Shown here piece by piece: positions 24,031 to 33,234 of a DNA stretch of 64,000 nucleotides. Source of the stretch: a bacterium (lineage in GTDB: Bacteria; Oederibacteriota; PGYV01); the NCBI GenBank assembly GCA_029565735.1, contig JAKQNO010000071.1, positions 62,001-126,000 of the forward strand, given 5' to 3'. The translations under genes and the position numbers were made by a program. The notes beneath the pieces were generated by a model that did not search any database, was not told where the DNA came from, and worked only from the letters and a program-made list of their open reading frames with translations. How positions within the stretch are numbered: position 1 is the first letter of the stretch; each line of letters starts with the position of its first letter.

Positions 24031-26589
24031 ATGAAACTTATGGATTTTAATGTTCTGCCGAATCTGCCGGAAAAGCTTAAACCGCTTCTGGAACTTGCCT
24101 ATAACGTATGGTGGGCGTGGGATTCCGAAGCATTTGCCCTTTTCAGGGACATTGACCCCGATGTCTGGTCTCAGACTTCGCATAACCCGGTCAAACTGCT
24201 TTACAGAGTGCAGCAGGAAAGGCTTGAAACCATAGCAAATGATGAAGGTTTTATCTTCAGGGTTGAAAATGTGCTTAAAAAACGCGACCAGTACATGTCA
24301 AGGCCTTGCTGGTACGATAAAATCAAAAAAGAACTGCCTTCCGATTACCAGATAGCGTATTTCAGCGCCGAATTCGGCCTTGCAGAATGCCTTCCGATTT
24401 ATTCCGGCGGCCTTGGGGTGCTTGCGGGTGACCATTTAAAATCCGCGTCTGACCTTGGGCTTCCTTTTACCGCGGTAGGCCTTCTTTACTCGCAGGGCTA
24501 TTTCCACCAGTACCTTACAACAGACGGCTGGCAGCACGAAAAATACGTGACGCACGATTACAACACAGCGCCGGTAAAACAGCTTAAAAAACCGGACGGG
24601 TCCAACATAATCATAGAACTGAAAATGCCCCACGGCATTGTAAAGTTCAGCCTGTGGAAGGTTCAGGTTGGCCGCATAAACCTTTACCTTATGGACACCA
24701 ATATACCCGAAAACTCCCACGCTGACCGCGAAATCACTTCCAAACTTTACGGCGGCGACCTTGAAATGAGGATAAAGCAGGAATATCTGCTTGGTATAGG
24801 CGGTATGATTGCCCTGGATTCGCTTGGAATTAAACCGACAGTTACTCACATGAACGAAGGCCATTCTTCATTCCTGGCCCTTGAACGCATAAGGATGCTG
24901 ATGGAAAAAAATAAGCTGTCCTTCAGCGAAGCAAAAGAAATTGTCGCGGCAAGCAGCGTATTTACCACTCACACGCCCGTGCCGGCCGGCAATGACAGGT
25001 TCCCTCAGGAAATGATGGAAAGGTATTTAAAAGGCTACGTGGAACACTCTCTTAAAATTTCATTTGACGAATTCATGAAACTTGGCCGCGTGTATCCGGA
25101 AGATAAAAGCGAATGGTTCTGCATGACTGTGCTTGCGCTTAAACTTTCGCACTTTAACAACGGCGTGTCAAAACTTCACGGCCGCGTATCGCGCGATATG
25201 TGGAAAGATATCTGGACAGGCGTCCCTCTTGCGGAAGTGCCTATAAGCCACATCACCAACGGCATTCACATGAACAGCTGGATATCCAAGGAAATGGCCG
25301 ACCTTTTCTTCCGTTACCTTGGCACGCGCTGGGTGGACGCTCCGGACGAACACGAAATATGGAAAAAAGTTGATGAAATTCCTGACACGGAACTGTGGAG
25401 CACACACGAGCGCAGAAAAGAAAGGCTTGTGGAATTTATCCGCAGAAAACTTAAGTCCCAGTTAAAAGCGCGCGGCTCTTCAAAAGAAGAAATAGACGGC
25501 GCCGGCGAAGTGCTTTCATCCGATGTGCTTACCATAGGATTCGCCAGAAGGTTTGCCACCTATAAAAGGGCCACCCTTATGATGCGCGACATTGAAAGGC
25601 TTAAAAAGATACTTACAGACAAACACATGCCCGTGCAGATAATATTTGCCGGCAAAGCGCATCCCAAAGATGACGCGGGCAAAGAGTTCATCAAACAGAT
25701 AATACACATAACGGAAAAAGAAGGTTTAAGGAACCACATAGTTTTTGTCGAGGATTATGACCTTAACACCGCGCATTACCTTGTTCAGGGCGTGGACGTA
25801 TGGATGAACAACCCCAGAAGGCCGCTGGAAGCAAGCGGCACTTCCGGCATGAAGGTTATCTTCAACGGCGGATTAAATTTTTCCGTGCTTGACGGCTGGT
25901 GGGACGAAAAAGCCGACGCCGACAACGGCTGGTGCATAGGCCGCGGCGAAGAATATGAAGACATTGCTTATCAGGACGCCGTGGAAGCAAACGCCATTTA
26001 CGACACGCTTGAAAACGACCTTGTGCCGCTTTATTACAAACGCGGCAAGGACGGCCTTCCGCACGACTGGGTAAAAAAGATGAAAACATCAATTGCCACA
26101 CTTGGCCCTGTGTTTAACACCAACAGGCAGGTTATGGAATACACCGAAATGTTCTATAAACCCGCGGGCATTGATTATGCAAGGCTTACAGGCGACGGGC
26201 TGGACAAACCAAAAAATATAAGCAAATGGAAAGAAAAAATAGCTTCCAAATGGGGCGCTATCAGAATCAATTCTGTGAACTCCGATAATTCCGCTTCGGT
26301 TAAAGTCGGCGGTTCGCTTAAAGTTTACGCCGAAGTTGAAAGCGGTGGCCTTAATGCCGAAGAGCTTCTGGTTGAAATTTACGCCGGCTATGACAGGGGC
26401 GATGAAACCCTTGCTGATATTAAATCTTTTGCCATGAAAGCAGTATCAAACGACCACGGAAAGATAAAGTACGAAGGCGTAATCACGCCTTCCACTTCAG
26501 GCTCGGTCAATTACTCCGTAAGGGTGATGCCGTCGCACCCGGATGTGAACTTTAAGTTCATACCCGGCTACATTAAGTGGTTTGAGTAA
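24031..26589 (+). CDS. glgP: Alpha-glucan phosphorylase (DUF3417-containing type)
   Basis: 852 residues. The N-terminal DUF3417 segment (about 1-115, NVWWAWDSEAFALFRDIDP) marks the long archaeal/bacterial alpha-glucan phosphorylase group. Catalytic parts include AYFSAEFGLAECLPIYSGGLGVLAGD, cited as family signature, FTTHTPVPAGND, and the PLP lysine K608 in SGTSGMKVIFNGG. It releases glucose 1-phosphate from glycogen or maltodextrin. It is the first plus-strand gene of a two-gene run and is preceded by GGAGG. Confidence 0.94.
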   Translation: MKLMDFNVLPNLPEKLKPLLELAYNVWWAWDSEAFALFRDIDPDVWSQTSHNPVKLLYRVQQERLETIANDEGFIFRVENVLKKRDQYMSRPCWYDKIKKELPSDYQIAYFSAEFGLAECLPIYSGGLGVLAGDHLKSASDLGLPFTAVGLLYSQGYFHQYLTTDGWQHEKYVTHDYNTAPVKQLKKPDGSNIIIELKMPHGIVKFSLWKVQVGRINLYLMDTNIPENSHADREITSKLYGGDLEMRIKQEYLLGIGGMIALDSLGIKPTVTHMNEGHSSFLALERIRMLMEKNKLSFSEAKEIVAASSVFTTHTPVPAGNDRFPQEMMERYLKGYVEHSLKISFDEFMKLGRVYPEDKSEWFCMTVLALKLSHFNNGVSKLHGRVSRDMWKDIWTGVPLAEVPISHITNGIHMNSWISKEMADLFFRYLGTRWVDAPDEHEIWKKVDEIPDTELWSTHERRKERLVEFIRRKLKSQLKARGSSKEEIDGAGEVLSSDVLTIGFARRFATYKRATLMMRDIERLKKILTDKHMPVQIIFAGKAHPKDDAGKEFIKQIIHITEKEGLRNHIVFVEDYDLNTAHYLVQGVDVWMNNPRRPLEASGTSGMKVIFNGGLNFSVLDGWWDEKADADNGWCIGRGEEYEDIAYQDAVEANAIYDTLENDLVPLYYKRGKDGLPHDWVKKMKTSIATLGPVFNTNRQVMEYTEMFYKPAGIDYARLTGDGLDKPKNISKWKEKIASKWGAIRINSVNSDNSASVKVGGSLKVYAEVESGGLNAEELLVEIYAGYDRGDETLADIKSFAMKAVSNDHGKIKYEGVITPSTSGSVNYSVRVMPSHPDVNFKFIPGYIKWFE

Positions 26590-26602
26590 ATCCCAATAAT
26601 AC

Positions 26603-26628
26603 AGGGCCGGGAACAGTTTCCCGGCCCC
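26603..26628 (+). terminator. Hairpin between glgP and the next gene
   Basis: GGGCCGGGAA-CAG-TTTCCCGGCCC, a strong stem right after the glgP stop but without a long T run. It may be an intrinsic terminator or an RNA stabiliser before the downstream 128-residue gene. Confidence 0.5.
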
Positions 26629-26648
26629 TTAAAAATGGAGGGTCAATT

Positions 26649-27035
26649 ATGGCAATGAGAAGCCCCAAAGAAATGAAGATGCATGAGACAATAATCAAGA
26701 CCTTAAAAACCATATATTTAAACCAGAAAGGCGCCGACGCTGCCCTTACAAACATAGACAAACAGGAAGCGGTTGTGCAGGGACTTATGCCGGACCTTAT
26801 CGTTAAAGGAAATCATACCCTTACCTTTAAGGTGGAAACGGAAAGCACGGTTACGGACGGTTCCGCCATTGAATGGAAAAGTTTTTCGGAAAAAATAGGA
26901 ACCTTTTACCTGCTGGTGCCGGAGCCTTTAAAAACCGAGGCCTTATCCATTATAAAAAAACTTGCCATACCGCACGTTGTGCTTTCAACCTACAAAATAG
27001 CTGACAACAAATTAAAATTCGGCAATCTGCCTTAG
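26649..27035 (+). CDS. Small protein of predicted PD-(D/E)XK nuclease-like fold
   Basis: 128 residues, no signal peptide. Internal pattern MPDLIVKGNHTLTFKVETESTV followed by a Trp (IEWKSFS), quoted in pieces only, fits the core D...ExE of restriction-like folds (PDLIV then FKVETE), but the usual lysine of the (D/E)xK triad is not clear, so catalysis is doubtful. The final third has hydrophobic strands (FYLLVPEPL, VVLSTYKI). It has GGAGG before ATG. Function unknown. Confidence 0.55.
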   Translation: MAMRSPKEMKMHETIIKTLKTIYLNQKGADAALTNIDKQEAVVQGLMPDLIVKGNHTLTFKVETESTVTDGSAIEWKSFSEKIGTFYLLVPEPLKTEALSIIKKLAIPHVVLSTYKIADNKLKFGNLP

Positions 27036-27044
27036 TGTAAGAAT

Positions 27045-27124
27045 CTATCCCATATACTTTTGTCCTATATCCCATAAATAAAAGCCGAGGGACGGAGGGA
27101 CAGATGCACAGAGGGACGGAAGGA
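27045..27124 (+). repeat. 35-bp CTATCCCATAT element and purine-rich repeat
   Basis: 27045-27079 matches 6831-6865 at almost every position and, inverted, 47533-47567. It is followed by GAGGGACGGAGGGACAGATG-type purine repeats (27087-27124) that also flank copy A of the MITE-like element. Confidence 0.65.
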
Positions 27125-27167
27125 ACTGCAAACATCGAAAATTCGAAATTCGAAGATTCGATTAACA

Positions 27168-27446
27168 CCTACAGGGGTTGGGTGTGTTTTTTCAGTGTGT
27201 GCCGCGCAAACATAATGTGTATGCGGCAGGGGCTGTTTAATGCAACGGTTGGAGCGAGCCTGCGAAGCGGAAATCCCCGGGCTTGCGCGAGTTTACGAGC
27301 GCAAGTGTTAGGGGACGGCATGCACGTATGTGACGCGAATTCCCGATCGCCAATGAATTAACATACCTTTTGATTTCAAGTTTGTTTGGATGCAAACATA
27401 CCAATTTGCGGCGCGCGCTGAAAAAATATACCCAATCCCTGTAAGG
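27168..27446. mobile_element. MITE-like element, copy B (279 bp), interrupted by a 69-bp repeat
   Basis: Same terminal inverted repeats as copy A at 16021-16232 (CCTACAGGGGTTGGGTGTGT at the left; opposite-strand CCTTACAGGGATTGGGTATA at the right) and the same internal CCAATGAATTAACAT and TTTGTTTGGATGCAA blocks. The extra length is a 69-bp insertion at 27247-27315 that also occurs alone at 52635-52703. Confidence 0.6.
27247..27315 (+). repeat. 69-bp GGTTGGAGCGAGCC repeat nested in MITE copy B
   Basis: Matches 52635-52703 with only a few differences. Degenerate inverted fragments are at 6942-6974 and around 37584-37610. It contains CCCCGGGCTTGCGCG and a GC-rich dyad. Confidence 0.65.
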
Positions 27447-27526
27447 CAGATGGACGGATGCACAGAGGTACAGAGGTACGGCAAAATCTCAATCAACTAC
27501 CGCGGGCTGAAGACCCGCGTCTACCA
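27447..27526 (+). repeat. Purine-rich repeat and stem-loop following MITE copy B
   Basis: Purine-rich units (27447-27482) and then CGCGGGCTGAAGACCCGCG (27501-27519) plus TCTACCA. The order purine repeat, MITE, purine repeat, stem-loop is the same as at 15933-16313. A degenerate piece of the 41-bp unit seen at 38696-38858 follows at about 27538-27569. Confidence 0.6.
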
Positions 27527-27577
27527 CTACAAATACTCCGCTTATGCTTAACTGCTTATAGCTTATATCGTTTATTA

Positions 27578-30500
27578 TTATTTTATTGTTTTGCAGTAGG
27601 CATCAAGCGCGGACAGCGCTTCTTCTATCCCCTTTAGCTTCACGTGAAGCACGCCTTCTTTAAGCGATACGCCTTTAACCCCGGCTTTGGAAAGCTCCCT
27701 TGGACCTATGGAAGGTTTTTCATACCACACAATAAACATTTCGTTTTCAGTCACCGATATTTCATCCGCCGCAAGCAGCCTTCCGGCTATCTTCAGTTTT
27801 AAAACATTAAAGACATTCAGCGCTTCCTGCGGCATTTTTCCCCACGCGTCTTCCACCTGTTTTTTTACGCGCTCCGCTTCGTCAACGCTCTGCGCGGCGA
27901 ATATCCTGCGGTATATCCTTACTTTTTCACCGGTGTCCCACACGTATTCATCAGGGATGTGCGCTTCAAAATCCGTTTTAATTTTTGTGTCTTTTTCCGG
28001 GATATGCACTTCGCCTTCCAGTTCCGCCACAGCTTCTTCCAGCATCCTGCAGTACATTTCAAAACCTATTTTTTCCATATACCCGTGCTGTTTTGTCCCA
28101 AGTATATTTCCCGCGCCGCGCTGTTCAAGGTCGCGCATGGCGATTGAAAAACCCGCGCCCGGGTCAACATAACTTTCTATTGTCTTTAACCGCTCCCTTG
28201 CGGTTTCGGTCATGGCCCTTACGTCATTTACCATCATATACGCGTATGCCTGCCTGTCGCGTCGGCCCACCCTTCCCCTTAACTGATAAAGCTGTGAAAG
28301 TCCAAAACGGTCCGCGCCGCTTACTATTATCGTATTGACATCCGGCATATCAAGGCCGGATTCAACAATTGTGGTGGTAATAAGCACATCAAATTTTTTA
28401 TCAAGAAAATCCGCCATCAGGTGTTCCAGTTCCCCTTTATCCATCTGGCCGTGCGCGGTTTTAAACCTTATTTCAGGCAGAATTTTTTGAAGGTTTTCTT
28501 TTGTCTTTTCCAGCGTCTTTATGCTGTTATGAACGTAAAAGACCTGCCCTTTTCTTAAGACTTCCCTTAATATAATTTCCCGCAGCACGTTCATGCGCTC
28601 CTGAATTATAACAGTTTCAATCGCTTTCTTGCCCGGCGGCGGTGTCTGTATTATGCTTATGTCCCTGATGCCTGACATTGAAAAATAAAGCGTGCGCGGT
28701 ATGGGCGTCGCGGTAAGCGTCAGCAAGTCCGCTGACGGGTATTTTTTTCTTAAATTCTCCTTGTTCTTTACCCCAAAGTGCTGCTCTTCGTCTATGATTA
28801 CGAGGCCGGGATTTTTAAATTCAACAGATGCGGATAAAACCGCGTGAGTCCCTATAAGTATGTCTGTTTTCCCTTCCTTTAAACTGTTTAAAATTTTCTT
28901 TCTGTCAGCCGGCTTTACAAGCCTGGACAGCATCTCTATCCTTATGGGATAATCCGCCATTCTTTCCCTGAAAGAATTCAAATGCTGCGCGGCCAGAAGG
29001 GTGGTGGCGGTCAATACAAGCACCTGCCTGCCGCCGTTTACCGCCTTAAAAGCTGCGCGCATTGCCACTTCGGTCTTTCCAAAACCCGCGTCGCCGCAGA
29101 CAAGCCTGTCCATCTGCTTTTCTTTTTCCATGTCCGCCATAACGTCATCAATTGCTTTTGCCTGGTCGGGCGTTTCTTCAAAAATAAAAGCGTTTTCAAA
29201 TGCCTTAACCCCGGCGTCAGATTCGCCGTATTTTATCCCCGGCGCGGATTTCCTTGAAGCGTATATCTTTAAAAGCTCCGCGGCCATTTCCTTCATTTCA
29301 CGCTCTATGGCTTCCTTTGACCGCCTGAATACCTGCGTGCCAAGTTTGGACAGCACCGGCGCTTTATCCGAACCGGTGTATTTGTCAATAAGGTCAATTT
29401 TATAAACCGGAATGTAAAGTTTGTCATCGCCGTGATATTTTATGTAAAGAAAATCCCCTGTTATGCCGTCAAAATCCATGTTGCGCACGCCTTCAAAAAC
29501 GCCTATGCCGTGCTCCCTGTGCACCACAAAATCGCCTTTTTCCAGGTCGGTGTAGTGCTTTAACGCCTTTAAGTTTTTGTCCTTTACCCTGCTTAAGACT
29601 TTTCCCTTATACCTGTCAAAAATCTCCCTGTTGGAAATTACGCACAGTTTGGCTTCAGGAAAAATAAAACCCCTGTACACATCAGCATTTATAAATTTAA
29701 CCGCCGGCGCAGGCGCTTTTTTTTCTTCTGCCATTGCCGCTATCATTGATTTTAAATGCTCTGTTTCTCCCTGATTGTCAGAAGCGATATAGACAGCGTG
29801 TTTTTTTTCCGCCTGGTGCGTTAAGTGGCCAAAAAGCCGCGCCATATCGCGGTCAAACACAGGATTGTTTGAAGCCTTTATGCTTACAGCGCCGCCGCCA
29901 ACGGCTGTTTCGTACACTTTTAATTTGGGGTATTTCTGCACGCGTTTTAAAAGCGCCCTGAACGTGAACAGGTTCTTTTCCGCGTCTTTCGGGTCAATGT
30001 ACCGCTCTATCTTATTTATTTTCTCAAGAATCTCGCCTTTTAAACTTTCAAGGCCGTCGGTTATTACGGCTGTGTGCGTGCTTTTCAGATATTCAAGTAT
30101 GGAAGAATTGCCCCTTCTTGCCGGCCCGCCCGGATTAAAAATAAACAGCCGCGCTTCCTTAACCGAATGGGTTGTATCAAAGGTGTCCGGCGAAAAATAG
30201 CGGACAGATTCAACGGTATCGCCGAAAAATTCAATCCTTACGGGATAATCTCCGCCCGGCGCGTAAATGTCAAGGATGCTTCCGCGCACGCTGTATTCAA
30301 AACATTCAGACGCCTTCACGCGGCGCTCGTACCCGTTATTATTAAGCGCCGTAATCAGTTCTTCCATTCCCGCGCCTGCGCCCGCTTTTATATCAAAGAC
30401 AAAACCGGCCGCTTCACCCGGAGAGGCAATCTTTTCAGACGCTGCATTTATATCGGTAATTATTATTTTTCTTCCCGGAGAAAGCATAAGTTTTATTGCG

Positions 30501-30811
30501 GCGGCCCTCTCTCCTGATACCTCGCGCGATGCTTTAAGCTGCGTATAAAGCAAACTGTCATCTTCCGGATACGCGGCTATGCCCGCGCCGTGGCCGAAAA
30601 TTTCCTTTAAGCTTAACATTTCGCCGTAAAGCGGATAAACGTTATCCGAGGATGTGATGATGACAAGGTCTTTGCCTGACGCGGACGCCAGATATGAGTA
30701 CAGGAAGGCTTTAAAAGACGGATTCACCGAATCAGCCGTGCAGCTTTTTCCGGATGACAGTTTTAAAGCGGTTTTTTTCAGGCTTTCAGATTTTTCAAGG
30801 GATGAAAACAT
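27578..30811 (-). CDS. mfd: Transcription-repair coupling factor
   Basis: 1077 residues, slightly short for Mfd. In order: UvrB-like N-terminal part, RNA-polymerase-interaction domain (LKHYTDLEKGDFVVHREHGIG), translocase with Walker A GDAGFGKTEVAMRA, DEEQ box (IIDEEQHFGV), TATPIPRTLYFSMSGIRDIS, GRVGRRDRQAYAYM and a C-terminal TRCF domain. It removes RNA polymerase stalled at lesions and recruits UvrA. Start overlaps pgpA by 17 bp; last gene of a long minus-strand operon. Confidence 0.95.
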   Translation of the reverse strand: MFSSLEKSESLKKTALKLSSGKSCTADSVNPSFKAFLYSYLASASGKDLVIITSSDNVYPLYGEMLSLKEIFGHGAGIAAYPEDDSLLYTQLKASREVSGERAAAIKLMLSPGRKIIITDINAASEKIASPGEAAGFVFDIKAGAGAGMEELITALNNNGYERRVKASECFEYSVRGSILDIYAPGGDYPVRIEFFGDTVESVRYFSPDTFDTTHSVKEARLFIFNPGGPARRGNSSILEYLKSTHTAVITDGLESLKGEILEKINKIERYIDPKDAEKNLFTFRALLKRVQKYPKLKVYETAVGGGAVSIKASNNPVFDRDMARLFGHLTHQAEKKHAVYIASDNQGETEHLKSMIAAMAEEKKAPAPAVKFINADVYRGFIFPEAKLCVISNREIFDRYKGKVLSRVKDKNLKALKHYTDLEKGDFVVHREHGIGVFEGVRNMDFDGITGDFLYIKYHGDDKLYIPVYKIDLIDKYTGSDKAPVLSKLGTQVFRRSKEAIEREMKEMAAELLKIYASRKSAPGIKYGESDAGVKAFENAFIFEETPDQAKAIDDVMADMEKEKQMDRLVCGDAGFGKTEVAMRAAFKAVNGGRQVLVLTATTLLAAQHLNSFRERMADYPIRIEMLSRLVKPADRKKILNSLKEGKTDILIGTHAVLSASVEFKNPGLVIIDEEQHFGVKNKENLRKKYPSADLLTLTATPIPRTLYFSMSGIRDISIIQTPPPGKKAIETVIIQERMNVLREIILREVLRKGQVFYVHNSIKTLEKTKENLQKILPEIRFKTAHGQMDKGELEHLMADFLDKKFDVLITTTIVESGLDMPDVNTIIVSGADRFGLSQLYQLRGRVGRRDRQAYAYMMVNDVRAMTETARERLKTIESYVDPGAGFSIAMRDLEQRGAGNILGTKQHGYMEKIGFEMYCRMLEEAVAELEGEVHIPEKDTKIKTDFEAHIPDEYVWDTGEKVRIYRRIFAAQSVDEAERVKKQVEDAWGKMPQEALNVFNVLKLKIAGRLLAADEISVTENEMFIVWYEKPSIGPRELSKAGVKGVSLKEGVLHVKLKGIEEALSALDAYCKTIK

Positions 30812-31289
30812 TTGAGATCAGCTGCTGCAAAGGCAGGTCCAGCTTAAAATAAATCACGGCCCACATGAAAATATTTGCCTGTATCCCGGCTATGACATCA
30901 TCAATCATTATTCCGGTGCCTCCGGGCAGGGCTTCGGACTGCCTTGCGGGAAAAAGTTTTATTATGTCAAAAAACCGCGACGCGAAAAACCCTATTATCA
31001 TCCTGGAATCGGTGTAGGGTATGAACATCATAGTCACCATATATCCCGCCACTTCGTCTATTACCACGCGCGACGGATCTTTCTTGCCGTGTATCACTAT
31101 GGCGTAATTGGAAGCCCAGATGCCGGCAAGCACCAGCACGACGGTGATTATTACATATGGAACGGACTGCATATCACGCAGGAAAAACCAGTACACCGGA
31201 AGAAAAGCAAAAGTGGCCACGGTGCCGGAAGCTTTGGGCGCGTAGCCCGTGTAGAAAAAAGAGGTGAAAAGTATTATGAACGCGCGCAT
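30795..31289 (-). CDS. pgpA: Phosphatidylglycerophosphatase A
   Basis: 164 residues. Family features: GYAPKASGTVATFAFLPVY near the start, VVIDEVAGYMVTMMFIP and FFASRFFDIIKLFP, with ILI-type membrane helices; GTGIMIDDVIAGIQAN is the conserved acidic end motif. It dephosphorylates phosphatidylglycerol phosphate, the step after PgsA, whose gene is directly upstream and overlaps by one base. Confidence 0.92.
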   Translation of the reverse strand: MRAFIILFTSFFYTGYAPKASGTVATFAFLPVYWFFLRDMQSVPYVIITVVLVLAGIWASNYAIVIHGKKDPSRVVIDEVAGYMVTMMFIPYTDSRMIIGFFASRFFDIIKLFPARQSEALPGGTGIMIDDVIAGIQANIFMWAVIYFKLDLPLQQLISNVFIP

Positions 31290-31909
31290 TAAAATTCGCT
31301 TTCAAAAATGCTTTTATTTTTAAAGAAATACTCAAGCCCCGAAATCAGCGAAAATGAAGCCGCTATAAAAAACAGGATGTATGGTATTAATTTAAGCATC
31401 CATGTTTCAGGGCTTATATCCATAAATTCACCCTGCTTTATCTGATAATGCGCAAGCGTCTTATGAATTGATATTAAAAGAAGGGTGGCGGAAATGGCGG
31501 TCATCTCCGTGGCGGTTTTTAATTTGCCCCATTTACTGGCGGCAATTATTTTTCCCTGCTGCGCCGCCATTGTCCGTATGCCGGACACAAAAAACTCCCT
31601 GCTTATTATTATAATTACCATCCACACCGGCGCCACCTGCAGGTGCACAAAACAAAGCAAAGCGGCCAGCACAAGAATTTTGTCCGCAAGCGGGTCCATT
31701 ACCTGGCCAAATACGCTTATAATGTTATATTTTCTTGCAAGGTAGCCGTCAAGAAAATCGCTTATTGAGGCAATAAGAAAAATACCAAGCGCCGCGTAAT
31801 TCCACATAAGCCTTTCCGCAAGAATGGCCGGAATAAACGCAAACGTAATTATTATCCGAAACATCGTTATCCTGTTGGGCAGTTTCTTTAAATTTTCGCT
31901 TATCTGCAT
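31289..31909 (-). CDS. pgsA: CDP-diacylglycerol--glycerol-3-phosphate 3-phosphatidyltransferase
   Basis: 206 residues, multi-pass membrane protein. The CDP-alcohol phosphotransferase motif D-G-x2-A-R-x8-G-x3-D-x3-D is present in DGYLARKYNIISVFGQVMDP plus LADK. N-terminus NLPNRITMFRIIITFAFIP is typical of PgsA. It makes phosphatidylglycerol phosphate, the substrate for the next gene product. Starts within the last 10 bp of rimO. Confidence 0.93.
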   Translation of the reverse strand: MQISENLKKLPNRITMFRIIITFAFIPAILAERLMWNYAALGIFLIASISDFLDGYLARKYNIISVFGQVMDPLADKILVLAALLCFVHLQVAPVWMVIIIISREFFVSGIRTMAAQQGKIIAASKWGKLKTATEMTAISATLLLISIHKTLAHYQIKQGEFMDISPETWMLKLIPYILFFIAASFSLISGLEYFFKNKSIFESEF

Positions 31910-33204
31910 ATCTCTCCCTTTAAATCATAGCCCTGTACGCCCGTTATCTTAACATTACAGAAACTGCCGGCATCAAGTTTTTTTGAGGCTTTTACAAGCA
32001 CATAACTGTCAATATCCGGCGCGTTCCCCTGCGTCCTTGCGGCGTAAGTGGTGCTGTTTTTCATTCCTGCAATAAGTACTTTTATTGTTTTGCCTTTTGC
32101 TGAATTTTTATTATATGCGTAATTTTCAGCCGAATCAAGCATTAATATCCCGCGCCTTGTTTCACACTCTTTTATTGTGTGCTTTCCTTTTAATGTATAA
32201 GCGTGTGTTCCCGGCTCGTCAGAGTAGGCAAAAAAGCCCGCCCTGTCTATATGGCCCTGCTTTATGAATTCCCTTAACTCTTCAAAGTCGGCTTTTGTTT
32301 CTCCGGGGTAGCCGGTTATAAAACCGCTTCTTATTGTTATTCCCGGCACCTGTTCCTTTAAATATGCCGTTATTTCAAGTATGTCTTTTTTCCGGTAGCC
32401 GCGCCTCATGCTTTTAAGTATGTTATCGCTTACGTGCTGAAAGGGAATATCAATGTAAGGGCATACCCTTTCATCGGACTTCATAACTTTTACAATTCGT
32501 TTAATCAGGCTTAAATCCGGATAAAGGTAAAGCAGGCGCAGCCAAAAATATTTTTTAGTTTTTTTCAGAATGGACGACATCAGCAGGTCCAGTTTTTTTT
32601 CACCGTAAATATCAGTGCCGTAATACACAAGGTCCTGCGAAATAAGGTTTATCTCTTTTATACCCGCGCCGGCCATTGCCGCGGTTTCGGATGCAATGTC
32701 CTGTATCGCCCTGCTTCTGTATTTACCCTTTATGGAAGGTATGGCGCAGAAACTGCATTTATGATTGCACCCTTCGGATATCTTCACATAGGCGGAATAG
32801 GGGTTTAAAAGCGCGGTGTGGCCGGAACTTTTATAAATAAAAGGCTTTTCATTTACAAATTCCCCGCCTTTTTCTATGGCGGTTTTAATGTCGCTTATGT
32901 TGTTGACGCCCACCCACGCGTTTACGCCTTTGAACTTTTCTTTTAACGTTTTTAAGTCCTTGGATACAAAACACCCCGCCACAACAATTTTAAGCGCGGG
33001 ATTTTTTTCTTTTAACAGAAGCATTTCATTTATCGCGCCCGCGGATTCATCCCTGGCGCTTTTTAAAAACGCGCAGGTGTTTATAAGTATTACATCCGCG
33101 TCCGAAGGGTTTGTAGTTAAAAGCGCGCTGTCCAGGCATGAGAGCATGCATTCGGTGTCAACGGTATTTTTAGGGCAGCCAAGGCTTATGACTCCAAGTT
33201 TCAT
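31900..33204 (-). CDS. rimO: Ribosomal protein uS12 methylthiotransferase
   Basis: 434 residues. The N-terminal MTTase domain starts MKLGVISLGCPKNTVDTE; the radical SAM motif is CNHKCSFCAIP; a C-terminal TRAM domain is followed by the GYDLKGEI end typical of RimO rather than MiaB. It methylthiolates Asp of ribosomal protein S12 and needs two 4Fe-4S clusters. Confidence 0.93.
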   Translation of the reverse strand: MKLGVISLGCPKNTVDTECMLSCLDSALLTTNPSDADVILINTCAFLKSARDESAGAINEMLLLKEKNPALKIVVAGCFVSKDLKTLKEKFKGVNAWVGVNNISDIKTAIEKGGEFVNEKPFIYKSSGHTALLNPYSAYVKISEGCNHKCSFCAIPSIKGKYRSRAIQDIASETAAMAGAGIKEINLISQDLVYYGTDIYGEKKLDLLMSSILKKTKKYFWLRLLYLYPDLSLIKRIVKVMKSDERVCPYIDIPFQHVSDNILKSMRRGYRKKDILEITAYLKEQVPGITIRSGFITGYPGETKADFEELREFIKQGHIDRAGFFAYSDEPGTHAYTLKGKHTIKECETRRGILMLDSAENYAYNKNSAKGKTIKVLIAGMKNSTTYAARTQGNAPDIDSYVLVKASKKLDAGSFCNVKITGVQGYDLKGEICR

Positions 33205-33234
33205 AACAGCCGCCCCGCTTTCAACCGCTTATTG

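Noticed and set aside
27104..27361. 85-codon plus-strand frame in MITE copy B
   Set aside because: Created by the 69-bp insertion; not conserved in copy A.
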